Assembly: GCA_013138655.1 (NCBI GenBank)
Contig: WTCI01000032.1
Span: 1 to 5,934, forward strand
Direction of reading: 5' to 3'
DNA length: 5,934 bases
DNA from: Desulfuromonadaceae bacterium
GTDB taxonomy: Bacteria; Desulfobacterota; Desulfuromonadia; Desulfuromonadales; Geopsychrobacteraceae
The notes beneath the pieces were generated by a model. The model saw only the letters and a list, made by a program, of their open reading frames with translations, did no database searches and was not told where the DNA came from. The translations under genes were made by a program, and so were the position numbers. Positions 1 to 5,934 of the stretch are shown in pieces (positions within the stretch are counted from its first letter, which is position 1; every line of letters starts with the position of its first letter).

Positions 1-667
1 AAGACAAGAGCTGGGCTTCGTGAAAGTATTCTGACGACACATCCGGTTGATGTTGAAAGCGCACCGGCTCCCACAGTTTTTTTGGTAAGTGCCAGTGTTT
101 CAGTAAAGTGGCACCGAGTTCGGCAGAGTCAAAAGCCAATTTTTGTTTTTCAATTTCATAGACGGACCGGCCGGATCTCTCAGCCTCTGTCAGAATATGT
201 TGAGCCTGATCAGGTAAGCGGGAAAAGAGCACCAGACTGCCGATATTGTGTAACAAGCCAACTAAAAACATCGCTTCGCCGGCAGCACTATGATTGAATG
301 ACGCCAGTTTTTTGGCCACCAGACCGCAGTAAACGCTGCGGTGCCAAAAGACGTTCATATCTATCATGTCAGAGGCAATGCCATGAAAAACCTGGGTTGC
401 CGAGGTGGTCATGACCAGGGAGCGGAGTTCCTCAGTGCCGATCAGGGTTATGGCTCTGGAAATCGTGTCGATCTGCGCCGGGAAGCCGTAGAGGGCGCTG
501 TTCACCAATTTAAGCAGCCTGACAGCGAGTGCCGGATCGTGGCTGATGATTTCGCCGAAGTCTTTGGCACTCGACTGGGGGGAATCCAGCAGCTCGTTGA
601 TACGAACGACAGATTCCGGAAGAGAGAGCAGGGGACCCATTTCATTGATGATTTCTTCGGGAGTCAT
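1..667 (-). CDS. HDOD-domain signalling protein, N-terminal part (cut by window edge)
   Basis: Reading the minus strand from ATG at 667 gives an uninterrupted 222-residue frame that leaves the window without a stop, so the C-terminus is missing. The protein begins MTPEEIINEMGPLLSLPESV and carries the typical HDOD segment ISHDPALAVRLLKLVNSALYG at about residues 41-61, then IGTEELRSLV (76-85), FWHRSVYCG (107-115), GLLHNIG (137-143) and FDSAELGATLLKHWHLP (179-195). HDOD domains are degenerate HD-like folds, found alone or with other output domains, and act as signalling or regulatory proteins without proven phosphodiesterase activity. Here the usual HD pair reads His140-Asn141, and Ser181 stands where many relatives have His, which fits a non-catalytic protein. 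No signal peptide or membrane segment is visible, so it is probably cytoplasmic. The start is supported by AAAGGTG at 675-681, seven bases before ATG. Its target cannot be deduced. It is divergent from manC and shares its promoter region. Confidence 0.88.
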   Translation of the reverse strand, partial: MTPEEIINEMGPLLSLPESVVRINELLDSPQSSAKDFGEIISHDPALAVRLLKLVNSALYGFPAQIDTISRAITLIGTEELRSLVMTTSATQVFHGIASDMIDMNVFWHRSVYCGLVAKKLASFNHSAAGEAMFLVGLLHNIGSLVLFSRLPDQAQHILTEAERSGRSVYEIEKQKLAFDSAELGATLLKHWHLPKKLWEPVRFQHQPDVSSEYFHEAQLLS

Positions 668-715
668 AACATCACACCTTTAGGAGACCGGGAATTATCT
701 AAAAGTAGGGACTTT

Positions 716-743
716 TTGCCAGCAAACATTTTCCGAGTATAAC
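716..743 (+). promoter_or_regulatory. Candidate sigma-70 promoter of manC-manB
   Basis: TTGCCA at 716-721 matches the -35 consensus TTGACA at five of six bases. TATAAC at 738-743 matches the -10 consensus TATAAT at five of six. They are 16 bp apart, close to the preferred 17. Transcription would begin near 750 and leave a leader of about 60 nucleotides before manC. The call rests on consensus matching by eye. Confidence 0.55.
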
Positions 744-744
744 A
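736..744 (-). promoter_or_regulatory. Candidate extended -10 element for the HDOD gene
   Basis: On the minus strand this reads TGTTATACT, an extended -10 (TGn followed by TATACT, five of six bases of the consensus). No good -35 hexamer lies at 17 bp, which is acceptable for an extended -10 promoter. Transcription would start near 729, giving a leader of about 60 nucleotides. The -10 overlaps the plus-strand -10 at 738-743, so polymerase could probably not occupy both at once. Confidence 0.42.
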
Positions 745-759
745 TTTGAATTGAAATGT
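742..759. repeat. 18-bp imperfect palindrome, possible operator
   Basis: ACATTT (742-747) and AAATGT (754-759) are perfect inverted copies around the centre GAATTG, so 16 of 18 positions are symmetric. The site overlaps the end of the manC -10 candidate and its expected transcription start, and also the upstream edge of the minus-strand -10. That position suits an operator for a dimeric repressor acting on both directions. The symmetry is seen directly; the operator role is inferred. I do not recognise it as the site of a named regulator. Confidence 0.4.
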
Positions 760-774
760 CGGGACTGTTAATTT

Positions 775-796
775 AGTGAAACCTGTTAACTTCACT
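775..796 (+). repeat. Inverted repeat in the manC leader
   Basis: AGTGAA (775-780) and TTCACT (791-796) are perfect inverted copies with a 10-base spacer that includes the palindrome GTTAAC (785-790). The repeat ends one base before the AGGAG ribosome binding site at 798-802. In RNA it could form a weak 6-bp hairpin beside the ribosome binding site; in DNA it could be a protein site. A second pairing, GTTAA (767-771) with TTAAC (786-790), overlaps it, and so does a direct repeat of CTGTTAA (765-771, 783-789). Chance cannot be excluded for such short arms. Confidence 0.35.
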
Positions 797-809
797 CAGG
801 AGAGAAGAA

Positions 810-2240
810 ATGCTCGTACCAGTTATCTTATCCGGCGGTGCCGGGACACGTCTCTGGCCGTTGTCACGTGAAGCCTACCCCAAGCAATTGTTGCCGCTGA
901 CCAGTGAGCAGACGATGCTTCAGGAGACAGTCGCCCGACTGTCAGGGATTGCCGATATTGAGCCTCCCATGGTTGTCTGTAATGATGCTCATCGGTTTAT
1001 GGTTGCAGAGCAGTTGCGCCAGCTGCAGATTCATCCGAGTGCTATCATTCTCGAACCTTGCGGGCGTAATACGGCCCCGGCTGTCGCGGTTGCCGCGCTT
1101 CAGGCGCAGGCGACCGGGGATGATCCACTGTTATTGGTGTTGCCGGCTGATCATCTGATCAGTGATGTCAAAGCCTTTCAGCAGGTTGTCGAAAATGGTG
1201 TCGCGCTGGCGCAGCAAGGATATCTTGTAACTTTCGGGATCGTTCCTGAAAGTCCGGAAACCGGCTACGGTTATATCCGGGCCGATAAGCAATTGGCGGG
1301 TGCTGCGACAGAGGCTTATCCGGTTGCAGAGTTTGTCGAAAAGCCGGACCTGGCGACAGCAGAACAGTACCTGTCCACCGGTCAGTACTACTGGAATAGC
1401 GGCATGTTTTTGTTCAAGGCCAGTCGCTACCTGGATGAATTACAGTCACATCGCCCGGATATCCATTCTGCCTGTCAGGCAGCGTTTGCAACATTAACGG
1501 CCAACATTGATTTTCAGCGCCTCGATGAAGATGCCTTTGCCGCCTGCCCCGCAGATTCAATCGATTATGCGGTGATGGAAAAAACCTCCCGGGCGGTGGT
1601 GCTGCCGCTGGCTGCCGGGTGGAATGATGTCGGGTCCTGGTCTGCTCTCTGGGAGGTCCACAGCAAAGATGAATCGGGGAATGTCCGCTTCGGCGATGTG
1701 CTGACAGAAGGAGTCAAGAATTCCTATCTCCATGCCAGCCATCGGCTGATTGCTGCGGTCGGGGTCGAGGATCTGATTGTCGTGGAAACGGCAGATGCGG
1801 TTCTGGTCGCTGAGCGTGGTCAGGTTCAGGATGTCAAGGGGATCGTTCAGCAACTCAAGCAACAGCAGCGAACAGAGGCATTACTCCACCGCCGTGTCAA
1901 TTGCCCTTGGGGGGCTTACGAGGGGATTGATGTGGGTGAACGTTTCCAGGTAAAACGCATTACCGTTAATCCGGGTGCCAGACTGTCACAGCAGAAACAT
2001 CATCACCGGGCTGAACACTGGGTGGTGGTCAAAGGAACCGCCAAGGTGACGTGTGGAGAAAAAACGCTGTTGCTGTCCGAGAATCAATCAACCTATATCC
2101 CCTTGGGTGAAGTTCATCGCCTTGAGAACCCCGGACAGATCCCGTTGGAGATCATTGAGGTACAGTCGGGGAGTTACCTGGGAGAGGATGACATTGTACG
2201 CCTTGAGGATGTTTATGGGCGGAACGAGGTGCAGTCATGA
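810..2240 (+). CDS. manC: Bifunctional mannose-1-phosphate guanylyltransferase / mannose-6-phosphate isomerase
   Basis: This 476-residue protein has the full layout of the type II PMI-GMP family (ManC, AlgA, XanB, WbpW), whose members are usually about 470-485 residues. The N-terminal nucleotidyltransferase domain starts with [20 protein letters not shown] at residues 7-26, the GTP/metal-binding signature. It continues with LPADHLI (111-117), FVEKPD (175-180), WNSGMFLF (195-202), DYAVMEK (252-258) and WNDVGSW (271-277). The C-terminal cupin isomerase domain shows PWGAYEGID (366-374), [17 protein letters not shown] (395-411) and [14 protein letters not shown] (429-442); Gln395, His397, Glu402 and His436 are the expected metal ligands by family analogy. 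It should interconvert fructose-6-phosphate and mannose-6-phosphate and make GDP-mannose from mannose-1-phosphate and GTP in the cytoplasm. The start is fixed by AGGAG at 798-802, seven bases upstream, and by the family N-terminus. The stop overlaps the manB start by four bases. No lesion is seen. Orthologs may also be named algA or cpsB. Confidence 0.96.
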   Translation: MLVPVILSGGAGTRLWPLSREAYPKQLLPLTSEQTMLQETVARLSGIADIEPPMVVCNDAHRFMVAEQLRQLQIHPSAIILEPCGRNTAPAVAVAALQAQATGDDPLLLVLPADHLISDVKAFQQVVENGVALAQQGYLVTFGIVPESPETGYGYIRADKQLAGAATEAYPVAEFVEKPDLATAEQYLSTGQYYWNSGMFLFKASRYLDELQSHRPDIHSACQAAFATLTANIDFQRLDEDAFAACPADSIDYAVMEKTSRAVVLPLAAGWNDVGSWSALWEVHSKDESGNVRFGDVLTEGVKNSYLHASHRLIAAVGVEDLIVVETADAVLVAERGQVQDVKGIVQQLKQQQRTEALLHRRVNCPWGAYEGIDVGERFQVKRITVNPGARLSQQKHHHRAEHWVVVKGTAKVTCGEKTLLLSENQSTYIPLGEVHRLENPGQIPLEIIEVQSGSYLGEDDIVRLEDVYGRNEVQS

Positions 2241-3592
2241 AGATCAACTGTTTCAAAGCCTACGACATCCGTGGACGACTTCCCGATCAGCTCAATGAAA
2301 AGATCGCCTGGCGTATCGGGCGGGCTTATGCTGAATTTTTACAACCGAAAACCGTGGTGGTCGGACGCGATGTGCGTTTGTCCAGTGAGGCGTTGACATC
2401 CGCCCTTGCGGATGGTCTTTGCCAAGGCGGCAGCGATGTTATCGACATCGGTCTTTGTGGCACCGAAGAGATTTATCATGCCACTTTCAGTCAACAGACG
2501 GATGGCGGCATCATGGTCACTGCCAGTCATAATCCGATCGATTACAACGGCATGAAGCTGGTACGTGAAGACTCGAAACCGATCAGCGGGGATACTGGTT
2601 TGCAACGTATCCGCGAACTGGCGGAAGCCGGGAATTTTGCTGCCGTCAGTCAAGTCGGTAGCAAGGTTAACGCTTCCTACAAAGATCAATATGTCGAGCA
2701 TCTGCTCTCTTATGTGGATGTCGCGGCACTCAAGCCTTTCAAGTTAGTCTTAAATGCCGGCAATGGCTGCGCCGGTCCGATCATCGATCTGCTGGAAAAG
2801 TTTTTGCCGGTTCAAGTTGTGAAGATTTGTCACGAACCGGATGGAACTTTCCCCAATGGTATTCCCAACCCCCTGTTGCCGGAAAATCGCTCTATCACCC
2901 GCAATGCTGTTTTGGAACATCAGGCCGCTCTCGGCATTGCCTGGGACGGCGATTTTGATCGCTGTTTCTTCTTTGACGAAAAAGGACACTTTATCGAAGG
3001 CTATTACATTGTCGGCCTGTTAAGCGAAGCTCTGCTCAAGCGTCACCCGGGACAAAAAATTATCCATGACCCACGACTGACCTGGAACACTATTGACATC
3101 GTTAAACGGGCCGGTGGAATTCCGGTGCAGAGTAAAACCGGGCATGCTTTCATCAAGGAACGGATGCGCCTGGAAGATGCCATCTACGGTGGGGAGATGA
3201 GCGCACATCACTACTTCCGCGATTTTGCTTATTGTGACAGTGGGATGATCCCCTGGTTGATGGTGGTTGAATTGATGAGTCTCACGGGTAAACCGCTGTC
3301 CGCTTTGATAGAAGATTGCGTGGCCCGGTTCCCGGCCAGTGGCGAGATTAACCTGCGGGTCGAAGATTCCCGACAGTCGATTCAAAAGGTTCGAGCCATT
3401 TATGAGAAACTGGCGATCGGTATCGATTTTACCGATGGTTTGAGCCTTGATATGGGGAACTGGCGTTTCAATCTGCGTGAATCGAATACTGAACCGGTGA
3501 TCCGGCTGAATGTGGAATCGCGGGGGGATAAGGCCCTCATGCAGGATAAAACGGCTGAACTTCTGACCCTGATCGGCGGGGAGGGTTGTTGA
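2237..3592 (+). CDS. manB: Phosphomannomutase (alpha-D-phosphohexomutase family)
   Basis: This 451-residue protein begins [20 protein letters not shown] and resembles the enterobacterial ManB/CpsG type, which is about 456 residues long. All four hallmark loops of the phosphohexomutases are present. The phosphoserine loop is TASHNP, with catalytic Ser97. The magnesium loop is DGDFDR (237-242). The sugar-specificity loop is [10 protein letters not shown] (318-327). The phosphate-binding loop is [16 protein letters not shown] (414-429). It converts mannose-6-phosphate to mannose-1-phosphate, the substrate of ManC; related enzymes may also act on glucose phosphates, so dual activity is possible. 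The ATG lies inside the manC stop (ATGA, 2237-2240), with AGGTG at 2227-2231 inside the manC coding end. Translational coupling and a shared transcript with manC are therefore likely. The gene ends 28 bases before a strong terminator hairpin. Confidence 0.94.
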   Translation: MKINCFKAYDIRGRLPDQLNEKIAWRIGRAYAEFLQPKTVVVGRDVRLSSEALTSALADGLCQGGSDVIDIGLCGTEEIYHATFSQQTDGGIMVTASHNPIDYNGMKLVREDSKPISGDTGLQRIRELAEAGNFAAVSQVGSKVNASYKDQYVEHLLSYVDVAALKPFKLVLNAGNGCAGPIIDLLEKFLPVQVVKICHEPDGTFPNGIPNPLLPENRSITRNAVLEHQAALGIAWDGDFDRCFFFDEKGHFIEGYYIVGLLSEALLKRHPGQKIIHDPRLTWNTIDIVKRAGGIPVQSKTGHAFIKERMRLEDAIYGGEMSAHHYFRDFAYCDSGMIPWLMVVELMSLTGKPLSALIEDCVARFPASGEINLRVEDSRQSIQKVRAIYEKLAIGIDFTDGLSLDMGNWRFNLRESNTEPVIRLNVESRGDKALMQDKTAELLTLIGGEGC

Positions 3593-3619
3593 TCGGTTTG
3601 CAGAGATGATCGGGTAAGA

Positions 3620-3653
3620 AAAGGGGCGTTCAAGTCGAGATGAACGCCCCTTT
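3620..3653. terminator. Bidirectional intrinsic terminator between manB and tpiA
   Basis: A perfect 13-bp stem is formed by AAAGGGGCGTTCA (3620-3632) and TGAACGCCCCTTT (3641-3653) with an 8-base loop. It sits in the 65-bp gap between the convergent manB and tpiA. On the minus strand the stem is followed by TTTTCTTA-like sequence, a fair U-tract, so it should end the pgk-tpiA transcript well. On the plus strand only three T residues follow the GC-rich stem, so termination of manB is plausible but may be less efficient. Confidence 0.88.
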
Positions 3654-3657
3654 GTCG

Positions 3658-4416
3658 TCAGGGTTTCTGAAACCGCACGAGGCGGATAAAATCCTCGGCC
3701 TTCAGGCTGGCACCGCCAACCAGTGCCCCGTCGATATCGTCCATCGCCATCAATCCATCGACGTTGTTCGGTTTGACACTGCCGCCATAGAGAATTCTGG
3801 TCGCCAGGGCGACTTCTTGGCTGAAGAGCCCTTGCAGCAGCCCGCGAATAAACGAATGGGCTTCCTGGGCCTGCTCATCGGTGGCCGTTTTGCCGGTGCC
3901 GATCGCCCAGACCGGCTCATAGGCAATCACGACATTCTCCATCTGCTCTGCCGTCAGGTTGGCTAACCCACCCTTGACCTGCTCAGTCAGGACTTCCAGC
4001 ATCTGATCACTTTCCCGTTCTTGCAGGGTTTCTCCAATGCAGAAGATTGGCTGCAAGCCGGCGTCCAGGGTCTTGAGCAATTTCCGGTTAATGAACAGAT
4101 CCGTTTCATCCAGTAATTGCCGGCGCTCCGAATGGCCGATAATCACATATTCGCAGCCGGCATCTTTCAGCAGGGAAGGGGAAACCTCACCGGTGAACGC
4201 CCCGGTCTCTTCCGGATAGCAATTTTGTGCGGCCAGTTTGACCGCCGACCCTTTGATCGCTTCAGCAGCCGTTGTCAAACTGGTAAAGACCGGGGCGATT
4301 ACGATATCAATTGTGTCGATATCGGCAAGTTCGTCGGCCAGGCGTGCTGCGAGTTCTTTTGTCTCGGTTAAGGTTTTATGCAACTTCCAGTTGCCGGCAA
4401 TCATCGGTTTACGCAT
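3658..4416 (-). CDS. tpiA: Triosephosphate isomerase
   Basis: This is a 252-residue TIM-barrel enzyme, normal length for the bacterial family. It interconverts dihydroxyacetone phosphate and glyceraldehyde-3-phosphate in glycolysis and gluconeogenesis. Visible motifs: AGNWKLHK (7-14) with substrate-binding Asn9 and Lys11; IIGHSERR (92-99) with electrophile His95; AYEPVWAIGTG (165-175) with catalytic base Glu167 and the closing loop; YGGSVKPNN (210-218) and ALVGGASLK (231-239) for phosphate binding. All key residues are intact. The start at 4416 was chosen because GGAGG lies five bases upstream and the protein then begins MRKPMIAGNWK as in the family. An in-frame ATG at 4437 overlaps the pgk stop as ATGA but has no clear ribosome binding site and would add seven unusual residues. 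The gene follows pgk by 17 bases in one likely transcript and ends at the hairpin shared with manB. Confidence 0.96.
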   Translation of the reverse strand: MRKPMIAGNWKLHKTLTETKELAARLADELADIDTIDIVIAPVFTSLTTAAEAIKGSAVKLAAQNCYPEETGAFTGEVSPSLLKDAGCEYVIIGHSERRQLLDETDLFINRKLLKTLDAGLQPIFCIGETLQERESDQMLEVLTEQVKGGLANLTAEQMENVVIAYEPVWAIGTGKTATDEQAQEAHSFIRGLLQGLFSQEVALATRILYGGSVKPNNVDGLMAMDDIDGALVGGASLKAEDFIRLVRFQKP

Positions 4417-4420
4417 CAAA

Positions 4421-4426
4421 TCCTCC
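4421..4426 (-). promoter_or_regulatory. Ribosome binding site deciding the tpiA start
   Basis: The minus strand reads GGAGGA here, with the GGAGG core (4422-4426) five bases before the ATG at 4416. It lies in the 17-base gap after the pgk stop. It supports ATG 4416 over the ATG at 4437, which overlaps the pgk stop codon but lacks such a site. Confidence 0.8.
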
Positions 4427-4433
4427 ATTCCAG

Positions 4434-5624
4434 TCATTTATTGGTCAAGGCAACAACACCAGGAAGTTCTTTGCCTTCGAGAAACTCAAGTGAAGCACCA
4501 CCGCCAGTAGAAATGTGCGTCATCCGGTCCTGCAGGTTCGATTTGTTAACCGCGGCAACGGAATCGCCACCACCGATAATCGACAGGCAATCGGATTGGG
4601 CCAGAACTTCGGCAATGGCAAAGGTGCCCTTGGCAAAGGCAGCGAACTCAAAGACTCCCATCGGTCCATTCCAGACGACAGTTTTGGCCGCAGCAACTTT
4701 TGCAGTATAGTCCTTGATCGTTTCCGGGCCGATATCGAGCCCCATCTTGTCCGCTGGAAAGTTGTCATTATTGCAGACTTCAGGCGAACTGTCGGCGGCA
4801 AAGGCCGTGGTGACAAGATGATCTGTCGGCAGGAGAAATTCGACACCGCTCCCTTGGGTTTTTTTCAGCAGATCACGGGCCAGGTCAAGGCGGTCCTCTT
4901 CGACCAATGAGGTGCCGATTTCATATCCTTGAGCTTTCAGAAAGGTGTAGGCCATACCGCCACCGATCAGGATGGCATCGACCTTGCCGAGCAGGTTCTC
5001 AATCACGGTGATCTTGTCGCTGACCTTAGCCCCACCGAGAATTTCGACAAAGGGACGCTCCGGGGTCGCCAACGCGCCACCAAGGTATTTCAGCTCCTTT
5101 TCCATCAGAAAGCCGGAAACTGCCGGTTGCAAGATGTGCGCAACCCCTTCTGTTGAGGCGTGGGCTCGATGCGCGGTACCGAATGCGTCATTGACATAGA
5201 GATCCGCCAGCTTGGCCAGTTTGGCTGCAAACTCAGGATCGTTGTCGGTCTCGCCGGAATGGAAGCGAACATTCTCCAGTAACATGACACTGCCGTCAGC
5301 CAGTTGGTCAGCTAACAGCTCAATGTTTTCACCGATACAGTCCGGGGCCATAATCACTTGCCTGTTCAACAGTTTGCCCAGGTGTGTAGCGACCGGACAG
5401 AGGCTGTAGGCCGGGTTCGCCTGCCCTTTCGGACGACCGAGATGAGAGGCTAGGATCAAGCGCGCGCCTTGCTCGAGCAGATAGTGAATCGTCGGCAGAG
5501 CCGCTTGGATGCGGGTGTCGTCTGAAATGACCCCCTGGTCATCGATCGGGACATTGAAATCGACTCGGCAGAATACCCGCTTCCCCTTGACATCGATATC
5601 TTCGATAGACAGTTTGTTGAACAT
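4434..5624 (-). CDS. pgk: Phosphoglycerate kinase
   Basis: This 396-residue protein matches the usual bacterial length of about 390-400. It transfers a phosphate between 1,3-bisphosphoglycerate and ADP, giving 3-phosphoglycerate and ATP, in the cytoplasm. Motifs in order: [10 protein letters not shown] (17-26), DDTRI (35-39) and ASHLGRPKG (59-67) of the N-terminal substrate-binding lobe; ENVRFHSGE (117-125); [17 protein letters not shown] (141-157); GFLMEKEL (171-178); then the nucleotide lobe with [11 protein letters not shown] (194-204), [13 protein letters not shown] (221-233), [10 protein letters not shown] (318-327), GGGDSV (351-356) and [13 protein letters not shown] (372-384). All expected motifs are intact. 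The frame extends upstream to 5801, but ATG 5624 is the start because AAGGAGG ends four bases before it and the protein then begins with the family N-terminus; the upstream extension is repeat-derived and unlike Pgk. It is probably cotranscribed with tpiA. A gap gene, a frequent upstream partner, is not within the window. Confidence 0.97.
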   Translation of the reverse strand: MFNKLSIEDIDVKGKRVFCRVDFNVPIDDQGVISDDTRIQAALPTIHYLLEQGARLILASHLGRPKGQANPAYSLCPVATHLGKLLNRQVIMAPDCIGENIELLADQLADGSVMLLENVRFHSGETDNDPEFAAKLAKLADLYVNDAFGTAHRAHASTEGVAHILQPAVSGFLMEKELKYLGGALATPERPFVEILGGAKVSDKITVIENLLGKVDAILIGGGMAYTFLKAQGYEIGTSLVEEDRLDLARDLLKKTQGSGVEFLLPTDHLVTTAFAADSSPEVCNNDNFPADKMGLDIGPETIKDYTAKVAAAKTVVWNGPMGVFEFAAFAKGTFAIAEVLAQSDCLSIIGGGDSVAAVNKSNLQDRMTHISTGGGASLEFLEGKELPGVVALTNK

Positions 5625-5628
5625 GCGG

Positions 5629-5635
5629 CCTCCTT
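5629..5635 (-). promoter_or_regulatory. Strong ribosome binding site deciding the pgk start
   Basis: The minus strand reads AAGGAGG, a full match to the anti-Shine-Dalgarno complement, with a short four-base gap (CCGC) to ATG 5624. It rules against the longer open frame starting at 5801 and fits a highly expressed glycolytic gene. Confidence 0.8.
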
Positions 5636-5660
5636 GATTGAAAGTCGGCGTGAGAGAAAA

Positions 5661-5690
5661 ATTATTTATCCGGTGATTCACTTGACTCAA
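5661..5690 (-). promoter_or_regulatory. Candidate promoter of pgk-tpiA
   Basis: On the minus strand TTGAGT (5685-5690, four of six bases of the -35 consensus) is followed after 18 bp by AATAAT (5661-5666, five of six bases of the -10). Transcription would begin near 5654, with a leader of about 30 nucleotides. The -35 lies inside an 11-bp palindrome, CTTGACTCAAG at 5681-5691, which could be a regulator site. This was judged by eye only. Confidence 0.45.
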
Positions 5691-5691
5691 G
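5681..5691. repeat. 11-bp palindrome at the pgk -35 region
   Basis: CTTGA and TCAAG flank a single central base as perfect inverted copies. The site covers the proposed -35 hexamer of pgk, a position where a bound protein would block the promoter. It is short enough to occur by chance. Confidence 0.25.
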
Positions 5692-5731
5692 CTGGGTTCT
5701 GATTGGTCGCTTGCAAAATGAAACCAGAAAC

Positions 5732-5812
5732 CTTTTTTGCCACAGACACACACAGACAACTGCGGGACAAAATCAAAATCTTGTCTCGCACAAAGCCACA
5801 AAGCTCACTAAG
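5732..5812. repeat. Low-complexity intergenic repeat element with central hairpin
   Basis: The segment has three parts. The first holds two copies of CACAGACA (5741-5748 and 5751-5758). The second is an inverted repeat of TGCGGGACAA (5761-5770) with TTGTCTCGCA (5781-5790), ten pairs including one G-T, around a 10-base AT-rich loop. The third is a perfect tandem of CACAAAGC (5789-5796 and 5797-5804), followed by TCACTAAG. From memory this layout (CACAGA-type run, gap, then GCAAAG/CACAAAG-type run) resembles degenerate intergenic repeats dispersed in deltaproteobacterial and other genomes. I cannot confirm a second copy in this window. It lies upstream of the pgk promoter and is probably not coding. 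Confidence 0.55.
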
Positions 5813-5934
5813 ATAGAACAAGGGCAAAAGCGAATTTAGAGGTTGAAAATCAGTAAAACTGTTCAGCAAGATGTGCTGGTGATGCCCATGGAAAGGGTGT
5901 CTGTCGCCCGGATGGCGACAGTCAAGCCCCAGGG
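5813..5934. other. Apparently non-coding edge segment with small hairpins
   Basis: No convincing gene is seen to the right edge. Open frames exist on both strands but have no clear ribosome binding site and no recognisable product. Three small inverted repeats follow one another: CAGT/ACTG (5851-5861), CAGCA/TGCTG (5864-5878) and CTGTCGCC/GGCGACAG (5901-5921). The segment could be the leader of a plus-strand gene beyond the edge, the tail of a minus-strand unit, or a structured RNA or repeat. Nothing visible decides between these. Confidence 0.4.
5901..5921. repeat. GC-rich 8-bp hairpin near the right edge
   Basis: CTGTCGCC (5901-5908) and GGCGACAG (5914-5921) form a perfect stem with a 5-base loop CGGAT. 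Neither strand has a T-tract after the stem, so it does not look like a normal intrinsic terminator. It may be a dispersed palindromic repeat or part of a structured RNA. Confidence 0.5.

Larger units (their letters stand above)
668..809. promoter_or_regulatory. Divergent intergenic regulatory region between HDOD gene and manC
   Basis: This 142-bp gap separates two start codons that point away from each other, so it must hold the control signals for both genes. It is more AT-rich than the flanking genes. It contains a plus-strand promoter candidate (716-743), an overlapping minus-strand extended -10 (736-744), an imperfect palindrome (742-759), a direct repeat of CTGTTAA at 765-771 and 783-789, an inverted repeat (775-796), and a ribosome binding site for each gene (minus, AAAGGTG at 675-681; plus, AGGAG at 798-802). 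No open frame inside it looks coding. The individual sites are listed separately. Confidence 0.75.

Noticed and set aside
711..721. Sigma-54 promoter suggested by minus-strand TGGCA
   Set aside because: The required downstream TGC element at the correct spacing is absent.
341..742. A 133-codon plus-strand open frame and a smaller one at 82-297
   Set aside because: Both lie antisense to the HDOD frame, which has clear family motifs, and their translations show no recognisable domain or good ribosome binding site.
1557..1862. Minus-strand open frames inside manC and manB (also 2339-2701 and 3020-3385)
   Set aside because: They are shadows of the strongly supported plus-strand genes and show no domain features of their own.
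4417..4437. ATG at 4437 as the tpiA start, overlapping the pgk stop as ATGA
   Set aside because: It lacks a clear ribosome binding site, while ATG 4416 has GGAGG five bases upstream and gives the family-standard N-terminus.
5625..5801. Upstream extension of pgk by 59 codons to an ATG at 5801
   Set aside because: The extra residues come from the repeat element and promoter region, are unlike any Pgk N-terminus, and AAGGAGG directly supports ATG 5624.
5687..5934. Minus-strand open frame running in from the right edge to a stop at 5687
   Set aside because: Its translation is rich in His, Cys and Val from the hairpin and repeat DNA, shows no known C-terminal motif such as that of Gap, and is best explained as chance openness.
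5845..5934. Cyclic-di-GMP or cobalamin riboswitch
   Set aside because: The conserved cores of those classes, as I know them, are not visible; only simple hairpins are seen.

Overview
The window reads as an ordinary chromosomal segment of a Gram-negative bacterium. The mix of an HDOD signalling protein, a GDP-mannose supply pair and a pgk-tpiA glycolytic pair, together with a low-complexity intergenic repeat of a kind I associate with Geobacter/Pelobacter/Desulfuromonas-type genomes, suggests a deltaproteobacterium of the Desulfuromonadales. That placement is an inference from gene style, not a database match.

Layout from left to right: (1) 1-667, minus strand, the N-terminal 222 residues of an HDOD-domain protein that runs off the left edge. 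(2) 668-809, a 142-bp divergent regulatory region with overlapping -10 elements for the two directions, an 18-bp imperfect palindrome and a second inverted repeat just before the manC ribosome binding site. (3) 810-3592, plus strand, manC and manB joined by a 4-base ATGA overlap. (4) 3593-3657, a short convergent gap holding a strong 13-bp terminator hairpin shared by manB and tpiA. (5) 3658-5624, minus strand, pgk followed by tpiA, 17 bases apart, each with a strong Shine-Dalgarno sequence. (6) 5625-5934, about 310 bp without a convincing gene: the pgk promoter, a repeat-rich element of about 80 bp (5732-5812), and several small hairpins near the right edge.

How the genes work together: ManB converts mannose-6-phosphate to mannose-1-phosphate. 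ManC, a bifunctional isomerase/guanylyltransferase, makes mannose-6-phosphate from fructose-6-phosphate and then GDP-mannose from mannose-1-phosphate and GTP. The pair therefore carries fructose-6-phosphate to GDP-mannose, the donor for mannose- or fucose-type residues in LPS, O-antigen or exopolysaccharide. Pgk and TpiA are central glycolytic/gluconeogenic enzymes and form an independent unit. The HDOD protein is a likely regulatory or signalling factor that shares only the promoter region with manC. I saw no new multi-gene system, no mobile element, no CRISPR array and no tRNA or rRNA. The points worth following up are in the non-coding DNA: the overlapping divergent promoter with its palindromes, and the repeat and hairpin cluster upstream of pgk.
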